From Schistocephalus solidus (lineage: Eukaryota > Platyhelminthes > Cestoda > Diphyllobothriidea > Diphyllobothriidae), in the NCBI GenBank assembly GCA_017591395.1, contig WEDG01004060.1, forward strand, positions 1-64,000: DNA of 64,000 bases, given 5' to 3'. Positions 34,261-44,583 of this stretch are shown here, piece by piece. Every line of letters begins with the position of its first letter. Position 1 is the first letter of the stretch. Position numbers and translations under genes: made by a program. Below the pieces are notes generated by a model that was given only the letters and a program-made list of their open reading frames with translations, was not told the origin of the DNA and searched no databases.

Positions 34261-35680
34261 AACCCCTAATATTATGCTCCAGAAAGATATCTCCTACCAA
34301 ACTGCGCTACAGCAGATTTGGACAGGAGCTTCTTGTTGTATACCTCACCCTGAAATACTCCCACTCTACCTTGAGGGCAGGGATTGCACTGCATTCAAGA
34401 ATCAGATGCCTCTTTCCTTTGCACCCAAGTCAATCTATGACATGCTCAACCCCAGGGAGAGATCCATCAACTGGACTACCTTTTGCGGTTTTCTTCAGGC
34501 GTCCACCGTATCGACAAATCACAGAATGAGGTGGTCAACGCCCTGTTCAAGCCCTCTATTACTCATTTCTTACTCATTTCCAGGCCCGATATCATTGAAA
34601 TAGCTGCAGGACAACGCCATGTTGGTTTTCTTTGTAACGAGGATGTTTCCAGACTCAAACTCTTGAATCTGCTCCTGATTACTGGCGATGACACCATCCT
34701 CTGCAACGTCTCCACTGCCTCCCACCATGCCTTTCTAACGCCATCCTCTAGGCGTGAAGTCTTATCCTCCCTGCATAGCCTCTCTCATCCTGGGAGTCGA
34801 ACTACAGTCAAGGTTTCTGGCCACTTCGTCTCTCCTGGGATTCCAAAGAACCTGAAAGGTTGAACGCGGTCGTTTCTCGATTGCCGATGGAGCAAGGTCC
34901 TGCAGCAAAACAAGGCTCCCGTCGGCACCTTCTCTAGTCCTGATACCAGATGCAGTCATATTCACCTACACCTTGTTGGGCCTCCGCCTCTGTCTAACGG
35001 TTGTAACTATCTCCTTACTTGTGTTGACCGTTCAACCCAGTGGCCGGAAGCCAGCGCTCTACCCAATGTTGAGACTGCAGCGGTGGTTAACGCTTTTCTC
35101 AGTCTTTGGGTCGCAATCTTCGTTGTCCCCTCCACTATAACGAATGCCAATTTGATTATCACCTTTTTCAGTCTCTCTTCTTCTTTTTAGGCATTCACAT
35201 GATAGCCAATACCTGGCTGCCAATGAAATTATTGAGTAGTTTCACGCCAGATGAAGACCTCCCTACTATGGGCCATTTCCCCTAGTCTTATTGGGCACCC
35301 ATCCCGCCCTCAATTCCGATCTTGCCTGTTTTGACAATGAACTTGATTTTTGCGCCACCTTCCGATTTACTGACCAGATAATCTCAACAGTCATTTAATA
35401 AGCGCTTGAGAACCCAATTAAGCTGTTGCACCAAATCAGACTGTTCATGTGAACACTCGTCAGTTCCAGCAGACCAATTTTCGTCGTGTCCCACCTTGAG
35501 AAAGAATTGGAAACATGTTCTTAAGTCCATCTCCAGCGTGCTCGAGTCCCCTGAAAATTGAAAACAACCTACGACGGCAAATTTCGGGTAGCCTCTCGAT
35601 GGACGACGACTTCCCGCATCCAAAGCAGAACTCGTAAGGAGGTCTTGAGCATGAACCGCCTCAAAGCTGCTGTCTCTAAC
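34261..35680 (+). pseudogene. Ty3/gypsy pol relic: RNase H end and integrase
   Basis: Frame changes are frequent. Readable pieces are QELLVVYLTLKY (RNase H end), FFRRPPYRQIT, then the integrase core as LHLVGPPPLSNGCNYLLTCVDR and WPEASALPNVETAAVVNAF (34950-35100), HFPLVLLGTHPALNSDL (35270-35320) and a C-terminal part with TYDGKFRV and RLKAAV near 35565-35675. The first catalytic Asp (expected in HIDLVGP) is His here, and the second, expected in TTDRG, is Asn, so integrase was dead even without the stops. ORFs on the opposite strand at 35384-35836 and 33792-34238 are shadows. Confidence 0.82.
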
Positions 35681-36770
35681 ACTCCACCAAGACGAGCTGT
35701 GTGGTCCCTCACACCATGCTCCTCCATTTCCCATAGTCTCTATGTCTCCACCTCGTCTACGCTCTGGTTGTTCATGCCCCCGGCCTACAAATAGAACTTC
35801 CCCATTCATTTCCAACCATCCAGCCACAGGATACACTCATCTTCTACTGTTCGCCTGTGGCGTTGGTGGTTATGACTCATTGCTTAGATCTAAGCTGTAG
35901 ACCATTAAGGCTGTCTGGTTTGGGCGTTTAATTTACCTTCCTGATGGCTTGGTTACTCATATTTTTAGATGTTATACGTTTAGTCGTTACACGCCACCTT
36001 CAGTCTATCTGGGCTGGGAATATTTTGGAAGTCCACCTTGTGGTCCACAGCGTGGTTACCTTAGGCGTCTTTCTGTCCGTCTCACGCTCCTGTTAATTTC
36101 GCTGTTGGAACCGCTTGTGCCGTAGGACTAGCCTAGCAAGAGCCCAAAGCCAATAAGCGCTGCCTCTTTGCCTGATTGGCCGCAGGTGAACACAACTTTG
36201 AAACATACATATGCACTCGTACGTTGGGGCCGAATGGCTGACACGATTGGCACCCTGCGTATTTTCAACCCTCCCATTTCTACAGAGCTCCCTGTGAGCA
36301 CCAGAATGTTCGTCTGATTTAGACATAAGGATTAATTCTTAAAGGTTCCTGACCTATAGGAATCGATGCATCTATTCAGAGCGCGTGGGAATTGGTCCAT
36401 AGAAGTTATACACCACGCAATCATAAAAAGGATTTGAACTAATGAGCTGTTTTTGTAGCTGTTCTGATAACTACGGTAAAATTTGTACAAGCATATAAAA
36501 TTCAAAGACAAAATAGGCACTAGTTAACCAGTACTCATTTCTCCAATGTGATTTCGCGCAGGTTGTTGGAAACATACACACAAAAAATCCAGCAGCCTTC
36601 CGTGTATGCAATGGATGCATGTTTTTTACGACAAGTAATCTGACAGATACCGTAACCAGAGAACTCCCCTTATCACCCAGCTTTTAATAAAAGAATTAGG
36701 GTTGGTGGTTATGACTCATGCTAAGAACTACGCTCTATACCATTAAGGCTATCTGGTTTGCAGGTTGCTC
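35681..36770. repeat. Region after gypsy pol with a duplicated 65 bp block
   Basis: The block GTTGGTGGTTATGACTCAT... CCATTAAGGCT.TCTGGTTTG occurs at 35858-35923 and again at 36701-36762 in the same orientation. This may mark the edges of a worn LTR or a solo copy behind the pol relic, but no TG...CA ends or target duplication could be fixed. No gene is recognised; the 77-codon minus-strand ORF at 36093-36326 is unsupported. Confidence 0.45.
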
Positions 36771-37377
36771 ATAAACCTCGAGAGAACGATCGACACTAGC
36801 GGACATTTATAAGCCTGAATGCGTTCCTATCGGAAGCTCCTCGTATGGTTGCAGGTCGACCTCTATCGGTTGTCATGTGACTTTTTGACCATGCCTCTGT
36901 TAAGAACACGTATTTATAAGGCGGATAGCAGGATATGTGAGGCAAATAGAACAGTTCAGTCGGATAAAACATTGTACATTATGCCAAATGATTTGTCTGC
37001 AGAGAATGAGATGGATGGGTTTGAAACTAGGATATGACGAATTTCATTAAACCTTCCATCTCGTTACACCCCTTTCTCTCGCTTGATTAAAATTGTTTGG
37101 ACCACTGAGTAGTGTAGGAGGGGGACTGCCGGTTCACGCATGCGAACCTTCGAAGCCAGTTCATTCTCAGCAGTAAGAAAAACTGTTAAGAAAAGGATTC
37201 TTTCTGAACCCCCAGTTACCTTTTCATCGTTTTCAATAGTCACCTCAATTCGAGACTTAAGAGAACAATAGTGGCAGCTGTGTATGCCGAGTTCGTTGTG
37301 CTGCAGAGTTTTTGCCTTCCATTTTAAAGGACATCGATGGCGTTTTATCTGCGAAGTGTTCATCGCATTCTCTAATA
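36771..37377. other. No recognisable gene
   Basis: ORFs at 36819-37037 (plus) and 37064-37363 (minus) show no known domain. Mixed composition, no second copy in this window. Confidence 0.4.
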
Positions 37378-37548
37378 GACAAATTGATCGTCCTTGGTGA
37401 CCTCAGAGCCAGTGTCGGCACAGGCAACGCAGCCTAGGAGCTTGTCCGGTCGCAACGAAATAAGTAATCACAACGGCAAAAGCCTTAACGGAACACAGCC
37501 TTCATCTAGTCAACATGTTCCACTATGGGAGAAGAAGGCACGTATTCA
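37378..37548 (+). pseudogene. Z-type endonuclease fragment, left part
   Basis: Frame 1 reads [19 protein letters not shown], a diverged form of the [13 protein letters not shown] segment in element Z (20301-20339), then EHSLHLVNMFHYGRRRHVFT matching Z's [20 protein letters not shown] region. An in-frame TAG lies at 37435. The catalytic Asp (GD) is kept but Asn is Arg. The match stops at a CACACACA tract at 37549 where repeat A begins, and the domain resumes after two A copies near 38380. Confidence 0.75.
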
Positions 37549-38107
37549 CACACACGACAGTTCGACCGTCATAGTCCGATCATGTCCACCGTATGCTCCA
37601 CGGAAGGGTGGTGCAGGGACGGTGACTTTTGCGTGAATTAGTTTTAAGTGATAGAGAACTTGCGCTGCATCTAGTACACTCACTTCTCCTCCACACTTGA
37701 GACCGGTGTCATGACCAGATCAAGAAGAACGGAAATATGAGAGAGGGCAGGTAGCTGGCGTGGCCGGAGCCGCCCCTTGGTGTACCACCACACCTGGCTC
37801 GGATCCCACGGAGTAGGAGTGTCATAAAGGCCACATTAAGAAGGAGCCATTGCAGCCTGACTTTCATTCCGCCAGTTAGCCACTCCACACAAAACACACA
37901 GTGGGCTGACCACGCGGTCCGAGATATCCTGTCAGTTGGCAACCTTCCAAGCCACGGCTTTTGGTGCACCGTGATAGTTTCAAGCTCGTCAGATTGTTTA
38001 TAGTGAGGCACGTGTGCTGAGCCGTCGACCTCACTCTCTCCCCCACCCCCAAAATCAAACCACTATCCGAGTCGGTCAGTTGTCTAACGTGGAAGTGGGT
38101 GATTTGC
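37549..38107 (+). repeat. Repeat A, copy 2 (opposite orientation to copy 1)
   Basis: Starts at CACACACGACAGTTCGACCGTC and runs through GTCCACCGTATGCTCCACGG, AGTTTTAAGTGATAGAGAAC, CCACACCTGGCTCGGATCCCAC, AAGAAGGAGCCATTGCAGCCTGA and CCTTCCAAGCCACGGCTTTT, matching the reverse complement of about 24085-24640. Ends at another CA tract. It sits inside a Z-type endonuclease. The minus-strand ORFs at 37709-38145 are shadows. Confidence 0.85.
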
Positions 38108-38346
38108 ACACACACACATGACAGTTCGACCGTCGATTTTGCCAAGTTCCACCGTATGCTCCACGGTAGGGTGGTACAGGGACGGTTACTTGCGCGTAAA
38201 TTAGTTTTAAGTGATATTAGCCTTGCGCTGCAGCTACCGCACTCTCTCCTCCTCCCCCACCTGAGCTCGGTGTTATGACAGAGTCAAGAAGACTGGAGAT
38301 GGGAGTGGGTGCAGGTTGCGGGCGCGGCCGGAGCCGCCCTTGGTCT
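38108..38346 (+). repeat. Repeat A, copy 3 (short)
   Basis: Begins at CACACACACACATGACAGTTCGACCGTCGA and repeats the first 230 bp of copy 2 (module, CTCCTCCTCCCCCACCTGAG, GACAGAGTCAAGAAGACTGG, GGCCGGAGCCGCCC) before breaking off at another CACACACAC tract. Same orientation as copy 2, directly adjacent. It is closer to copy 1 than copy 2 is in the CTGAGCTC/GGAGGAGG part. Confidence 0.85.
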
Positions 38347-38520
38347 TACTACACACACACGTCACTAGCAGCTGCAGCACAGCGTCCTCGCTCGGAGCTA
38401 TGACTAGAGTGGCGTGCTAGTGACAAACTGATCTGCGGGGACAGATACTGGGCTGATCACCGTCTTGGAATCTCTAAGAGGATGCTGCAACCACAACACA
38501 GCACGCGTTGGCAAGGTGTT
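38347..38520 (+). pseudogene. Z-type endonuclease fragment, right part
   Basis: Frame 1 from 38407 reads EWRASDKLICGDRYWADHRLGISKRML, corresponding to Z's [25 protein letters not shown], with the ADH histidine at 38458-38460. It is in the same frame as the left fragment, supporting one endonuclease copy split by A copies 2 and 3. Ends near 38520; no linker or RT follows. Confidence 0.7.
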
Positions 38521-39084
38521 CAAACACCCGGTACGTTAAATCCTATCTTATGGGATGCTAATGACTGCAGATTAGGTTTTTTAATCGATTGTATCGGCGA
38601 ATGGAACAAATGAAAGTTGCGCAAACGCAGGAATGTGTTGAACTGCAATAGAATTGGTGGTGGAACGCTATCGAGTCTCTTGATCGATAAGACTCCCACA
38701 GTGATACAGGTTTTATTTTAACACTTCCCCATAGCGTAGAAAAATGTGTGATTTTCCAAAGACAGAATTTATACAGCATGTAGTTTGGAAACCTTGAGCA
38801 CAAGCGTATCGACCGAGAGGGTTAAAAACTCTGGCAATTCAGCAAAATTATTGATTAGGGCACTTATCCCTGTTGGCAGCTTGCGCGATATCACAATACG
38901 CACGGCCTATGTGTGGATCGATAGTGCAGCGTGCAAAAGAGTTGTCAGGTCAGTGTGTGAGCAAATCAGTGCAACGGCTCCTCCTAACAGTCTAACAGCC
39001 TAATCTTACGGTATTTCGGTCACAAATGGTACCGCCTTTTGAACGTTCAAAAGCAGGAAGATCAGTTGGCCTTTTCCCGATCCA
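38521..39084. other. No clear gene; possible leader of gag relic
   Basis: An ORF at 38785-39003 (72 codons) has no known domain. It lies just upstream of the gag relic and may be part of that element's leader, but nothing shows this directly. Confidence 0.35.
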
Positions 39085-39690
39085 GAATCCTCTGGGAAGC
39101 AGTCCACGTCAGCGGACGCAGTTACTGCCTGCATCACTGCCTTTATTTATGAGCCTGACTCCTGTGACTTTTGATGACTGGTTTAAACGTTGAGAAGACA
39201 TTTTCCGCGTTGAATTTGCCAAAGCTGATGATGCCTGCAACATGCGCCTATTACTATGTAAATTGAGCACAGAAGAGTACGAACGGTACACTGGCATGCA
39301 CCTGCCGAATCACACTCATGACTTCACTTTCGATTAAAACCATTAAAACACTTTCAGAGACCTTCGGGGAGAATTCATCACTATCAACATTTGCTACCAA
39401 TGCCTCAAACTGGTAAAAAAGGATACATACAATTTTCTTAAGATCCAGCATTTACAGCCGCGAGTGTGAAAAGTTCAAGCTGTGAACGATGACAGAAGAT
39501 CAATTCAAGTAACTCATCTTCTTTTGTAAGCTTCAGTTACCGCGCAATGCTGAAATCATAACTCGCCTGCTCATCAAAATTAAAGATGACTCCTACTCCA
39601 CATTACAGACTGCCGAATGTGAGTGGCTCAAGAATTTTAAACATGATTCTACCATTATGAAACAACCCAGTTTCTCACTTGCCGCCACCA
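39085..39690 (+). pseudogene. Ty3/gypsy gag relic
   Basis: One frame reads TPVTFDDWFKR*EDIFRVEFAKADDA and RLLLCKLSTEEYERYTG (39160-39300), then GEFIT..NICYQCLKLVKKDTYNF after a frame change. This is the WF.R.E..F....A..D....RLLL..L pattern of gag in flatworm Ty3/gypsy elements. Several stops interrupt it. No zinc knuckle could be read downstream. It is a separate remnant from the pol relic at 33.6 kb, since it lies downstream of pol on the same strand. Confidence 0.7.
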
Positions 39691-40800
39691 GCGTTCATAC
39701 TGTCCAAATAATATAGCTGATATCGATGGTGCGCATTTTTTTCTGTAAAATTGTGGCTTAAGATTCAGAGTCGCGATTGCCAAGTGATTCCGCACGCTCA
39801 GTCACAATACCCCAATATTAATCACTCTTTTAATTGATATAAGTCGACTTCATACTGTAAAGGAAGGAGATGAGTAGGAAATTATGCTGAAAATGGCATT
39901 GCTTAGTTTCTCCTGACCTCTGCCCAATGCAGAAAAAAACCAAGCAATTTTAAAGTCTCGACAAGCCTGTTGTCATACTGAATAAGTTGCGTCCAATGTC
40001 AGCTACGGCCTCGCCATTGAATCCCTGGTTAACTCTCTATGGACCCAACTTTGATTGATCCTGTTGGATCTCAAGATAACAGTACTTCTCTTATTACCAC
40101 ACCATACCAAGTCGACCAGTAACTCCTGGTAAACCAACGCAGATCGTTAGCTCAAAGGCAAAATCGAATAAAATCTTGGCCTCTCAAATATCGAAAAAAA
40201 TCTAGCTTCTCCACGAAAAATACTCCTTTAGATCGCCTGCTACTCCCTAAAACACCTCCTACCCAACCACCTTGAATTTCCAACTACCCCAGACCCTATA
40301 TCGAGGCTGCTTAACCAAACATGCCATTCGTTTACGCTGTTAGACATGATGACCTTGTTTCCTTAAATACTGGCGCTGATGCCCCCCATGATCACGTTTT
40401 GACCAAACAACTGAAGTTTTTCCTTGTTAAGAACAGAGCTCCATTGTCCAGTTCTGATCATTTTGCACTATTAGGCTTCGCAAATATTTATTCGTCTTCT
40501 ACGCATGCGCTGCTAATCAAATCCGAAAGGAAAATTAAGGTTCGCGACCCGTCCCAACAAAATATTTGCCCTCTCCAGACATGGATATCGTACGCTATCC
40601 CCAGTTTTCTCAGTCAATACAATGTCGAGTCGCGCCTCAGCTACCTTACAATATTTTGAAAGATTTTTTTTATATTTGTTGTCCGCTTGATATCTTTTTG
40701 GTCTGACCTGACAGAATTTCTTTTCCTTATCTAAATGTTTAAGACGTAAAAAAGAACTTCTCTAAAAGCTCGGCCTCCGTGGCAGTCTAAAGGACGTAAA
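39691..40800. other. No recognisable gene
   Basis: The 112-codon ORF at 40321-40659 is not recognised. This stretch lies between the gag relic and LINE L1 and could contain worn protease or RT sequence of the former, but I cannot read motifs. Confidence 0.35.
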
Positions 40801-42357
40801 TGTCTTAATAAAAATTGATATTTCCAGACTAAATGAGTTGTTTGTTAGTCAGTGTTTTGCCTCTCCATCATCACCTTCATTTTCGCTTTCCTCTGCTGAA
40901 CTCTGAAGGGATCTCACTGGCCAATATGATAAACTGGCACATGTTGATGCTGATTTAGACTCTCTAAATGAAAATTTTATCCATACTTCTACTGACTCCA
41001 ATCCCCCTCAGAAACGTTTCGCTCCTACCAAGCGTTTTTTCTCCTATGTCAGTGGCCACATTGGAGAAAAATCTGAAAAAGGTTCATGGTTCAACTGCTG
41101 TTGGGCTGGATGATGTCTCACCATTTATTTTAAAATGTTGCTGTTCTCAGATTGCATCTATTTTGACACATCTTATAAACATATCCTTCATGGAGTCAAA
41201 GATTCCTGGTGTCTGGCATTCAGTAAGAATCACCCATTCCCTAAAAAGCTCACTTATTTTGGTCTTAAGTCTTTCCGTCCAATCATCTGCTCTTCCGCTT
41301 TACTGAAGCTTGCTGAGCAAGCCACCCTCGATATAATTCAGCCATTTTCCTCCAAATTCTCCGACCCATTACAATTTGCATATAAGGTCAGTCGTAGAAC
41401 CCTCGACGCCGTTGGCCTTGTGGTAAATTCTGCTCTCATATATTTAGATAAGGGCTGCCGTGCGTAAGCATGTGCATTTCGTGACTATTCCTCTGCCTTC
41501 AACACTATCTCATGCCATCTTCCCCTTAACAAAACATCCACGTGTGGCTCTCCCGGCTGGGTCTTCTCTTGGCTCGAAGACTTTTTTACTTCCCACACTC
41601 AATTCATTTAATACGGCAAGCGGAAATCTACTGTCCTTTCAAAAAACTGCGGTGTTCTTAAAGGTAGCATCCTATCCCCTCACCTCTTCTCCCTCCATAC
41701 GGACAAGCTGAGGTCACCAACCGATTTTCTGTTCATAAAATATGCCGAAGATATGGTTGTTGGCCATCCTCTTAAAAATCAGACACATCTCCAGTCTCTG
41801 AAGGATGGCCTGAGATATGGCTCAGCTTGGTCGTCAGATATTGGTCGTCAACTCAACCAAGAGAAATCGGTCCAATGTAATTTTCGCCTGTGACCCTCTC
41901 CTAGTTCTGAATCCTTCCCAATGAGGTATCCTCTTTCCGGTACCTTGGTGTTACTCTGACATCCCATCTTTCATTCTCCCAACATATTTATACTCTTTTT
42001 ACAAAAATTCGAAAACTTCTATATTATATCCGTCGTTTACGTTCCTATCACACACCTCAATCTCTCATCTCGCGATTTATGGAGGCATGTATTCTTCCCC
42101 TCATCCTTTATTTTTCTGCCATGATTTTTCCATCTTTGCTTGAAAATGATTCGTTAATTTTAAAACGTATCCTCCGAATGCTCTCTTCTGATGCCAGTGT
42201 TTCTTATGCTGTTTTAGTGGATTTTTTTACAAAACGGCACTTCACAACAGTCAAACAATTTGATGGGTGAAATTTTGATGATGTTTCCCATCCCCTCTAC
42301 TCTGAGCTGATTGCCGTGAAGTCTTACCATCCGATTCGCCGAGGCTTTCGCCACGGC
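40801..42357 (+). pseudogene. LINE L1: reverse transcriptase (L2/Rex1-like, broken)
   Basis: Reverse transcriptase of a different LINE type from M/S/R. Readable pieces: HGSTAVGLDDVSPFIL (frame 3), KSFRPIICSSALLKLAEQ and DPLQFAYKVSRRTLDAV (frame 2, 41135-41467), motif A as RDYSSAFNTI near 41480, motif B as GVLKGSILSPHLFSL at about 41650, and the catalytic box at 41741-41752 reading YAED in place of YADD. A thumb-like end (LILKRILRMLSSDAS, FFTKRHFTTVKQF) runs to 42270 and HPLYSEL to about 42305. At least three frameshifts and a stop are present, and the Asp to Glu change in the box would itself impair catalysis. No endonuclease is seen upstream. Confidence 0.82.
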
Positions 42358-42388
42358 AAATAATAATAATAATAATAATAATAATAGT
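42358..42388. repeat. (TAA)n tract between two LINEs
   Basis: About nine TAA/AAT units. It abuts the 3' end of LINE R1 (minus strand), where it reads as an (ATT)n tail, so it is more likely R1's tail than L1's. Confidence 0.85.
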
Positions 42389-42670
42389 TGTATTTAATAC
42401 CGGTTTACAGGCATTGTCAGGTGAAATATTCAGTGGGTAGAGGCTGGCAGTGAAAAACTCCTGAATATATATCATTATAAGTGTTTTTTTCCTATTTTTC
42501 ATGTTATTCAGGAGAAAAAAAACTGCCGCCTGTAAGGATGAAAGCAATTCAGATCAGGGAAGGGCTAACACAATTGCAGTCTGTATGCAGTCTCTGTCTT
42601 TGCTGGGAACCGAGTTCTGCCTCAGGCAAGAAAGCATCCGTGTGCGGTCGCTCACTGTCTGCCGAAGAAG
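42389..42670 (-). mobile_element. LINE R1: 3' untranslated region
   Basis: The minus strand ends with GCCTGTAAACCGGTATTAAATA, matching the 3' ends of R2 and R3 (GCCTGTAAA.TGGCAATAAATA). Upstream are the shared CAGGAGTTTTTCACTG and CAGTTTTTT.TCTCCTGAA blocks. Plus-strand ORFs here (42481-42774) are shadows. Confidence 0.75.
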
Positions 42671-43800
42671 TCAACGGGTGCAGGCTGCAGAGACGGTGCC
42701 GTATCCCTCAAGATAACACCTGGGATCGAGTTCAGATGCCGCGCACTCCGTCGAACAGGAAAAACAGATTCTAACGTGTCGGCGCCCAGAATTCTTGGAA
42801 AATGTTCTGAATGCAAAAAAACTAGTAATGGTAATCTTAAACAAAGAATAACTCCGTTGGACTTTTATATTATGGGGAAGTTTATTCCACATGGCCATGG
42901 CGTTTATCGAAAAAGAACCGTCGATACTTAACTGTGCGAGCTAATGGAAGAAATAAAAAGACATTGCGATGACTGCTGCGCCGAGGATGGTCAAGCTGCC
43001 TCACAGTGATAAGGGGATTAAATGTACGATTATTCAAAAAGCTTAAAAAGCAAAAATAGTCCCTTCTGCACTCGGCGAAACCATAAGGGATCAATGTTAA
43101 CAAGGCCACAGTGTTCTTGATACGACAGATTACGGTGCTCCAACGATAAAATTCTTTTCGTGAAGAAGTGTTGAACCGATTATATTTTTCTTCCGTTCGC
43201 TAGCGCGCAGAAGGCTAAATAGAAACGAGCAGTATTCCAGGCCAGGTCTAACGTACATTTTTATAAAGGCGAAGTCTACTATCAATAGTTTTTAAAATTT
43301 CGGAGGATAAACCCGGCAGTTCTGCGTGCTTTGGAGACAATCAGGGCGCAATGCTCTGAAAGATTGAGACCGTTGGAATATGATATGCCCAGGTCCTTAA
43401 CAACGCCAGGTACATTTATATCGTGGCCATCTATGCTAAGATGAGGCTGATGGTTGTCACCGACAACCATAACGGAACATTTGTGCCAAGAAAGGAAAAG
43501 GCGCCATGTGCAGCACCACTGGGCAAAGGCCTCGAGATCATTTTTTAATAGATCAAGCACGGTGTCGCGATCTGCCGGCTTGTATCGATAGGCAACTTTT
43601 AAATCGTCGGCATACATAAAGGGCCTACCATTTCGAAATAAACCTGGCACATCATTGACAAAAAGACAAAATAAAAAGCGGGACTAGCACACTACCCTGA
43701 ATAACTCCACTCTGCACACGTGCCGAGTTTGAGATAGCATTGGAGATCTTAACATGTTGTGTACGAGAGCTCAGGTAAGAAGATATCAAGCTCAGAAGTT
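42671..43800 (-). pseudogene. LINE R1: RT catalytic half and C-terminus
   Basis: Minus-strand RT with RNGRPFMYADDLKVAYRY (YADD at about 43603-43614 intact), FAQWCCTWRLFLSWHKC, HQPHLSIDGHDINVPGVVKDLGISY and LNLSEHC (43282-43650), then a worn thumb and the end AMWNKLPHNIKVQRSYSLFK (42671-42898). The 43660-43790 stretch, encoding motif B, is shifted (VELFRVVC..RFLFCLFVNDVPG). R3 at 60.3 kb is a sister copy about 80% alike by eye and supplies the alignment. Confidence 0.87.
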
Positions 43801-44095
43801 TACCACATATACCGAAAGTAGGAGAGTTTCAGGAGAAGAAGGGCATGGTCAACACGATCGAAGGCCTTGGTGAAATCGAAATAGACTATGTAAAGTGCAA
43901 AGCCATTATCCCTAGATTGTAGAACATGATCAAAGAAAGAGAGCTGACATGTGTCACAAGACCTAGTTTTGAGGAACCCATGCTGGGCTGCACTCAATAG
44001 GTTATTCTCAGTTAAATGATACATCATCTTATCTTTGATCAAGGTCTCCAGGATTTTCGAAGCTGCGGACAGTGTGTTTTGCCATTTTTAGCACG
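43801..44095 (-). pseudogene. LINE R1: RT N-terminal part
   Basis: Reads ASKILETLIKDKMMYHLTENNLLSAAQHGFLKTRSC and motif A as YIVYFDFTKAFDRVDHALLLLKL. The motif A Asp is present. The copy is truncated at the 5' side near 44095, so endonuclease and ORF1 are missing. It is followed on the other strand by LINE M2. Confidence 0.85.
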
Positions 44096-44129
44096 CTACC
44101 ATAAACGTTTTTATTTAATTATTTATTTG

Positions 44130-44583
44130 CATTGATTTCCGGAAGGCCTTTGATAGTTTCCTGCTCCAGCGTCTCCTATGAAAGTTGACCGTGCTAGGTA
44201 GCAGAAGTTAACTTCTTAAGTGGATCGACAATTTTCGTATTGGCCGTTCCAAAGTAATCTGTGTGGGGGGAGAGCTATCAAGGTGCAGAGTCAAAGAGAG
44301 CGGTGTCCCACAAGGTTCGGTTCTCGGAACGACCCTCTTTCGCCTCTTTGTGGATTATTGCTTGCAGGAGTTGGGCTGTGAGAGTACCATGTTTGCAAAC
44401 GAAAGAAAAATATGGAAAGTCGTACACAATGGTTCCGACGAAGCCGGCGTTCAAGATAAACTTCGTCGACTGGACGCGTGGTCTCGTAGATGGCTCATGT
44501 TCTTCAACTCGGCCAAATGTACCCTGCTGCGTTTTGGAACTCGAAATCCGGTCTCTTATACACGACCGTACTATCTGAATGGA
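44130..44583 (+). pseudogene. LINE M2: RT fragment, left part
   Basis: Sister of M1. Starts inside motif A (IDFRKAFDSFLLQRLL at 44130), passes a frameshift, then SGVPQGSVLGTTLFRLFVD and the catalytic box at 44392-44403 reading FANE in place of FADD, so both metal-binding Asp residues are lost. It continues as DAWSRRWLMFFNSAKCTLLRFG to YYLNGI at 44583, which equals M1's YSLNGI (14271-14288). The match stops there and picks up 1.5 kb further on. Confidence 0.87.

Noticed and set aside
35384..35836. 150-codon minus-strand ORF
   Set aside because: Antisense of the gypsy integrase C-terminal relic.
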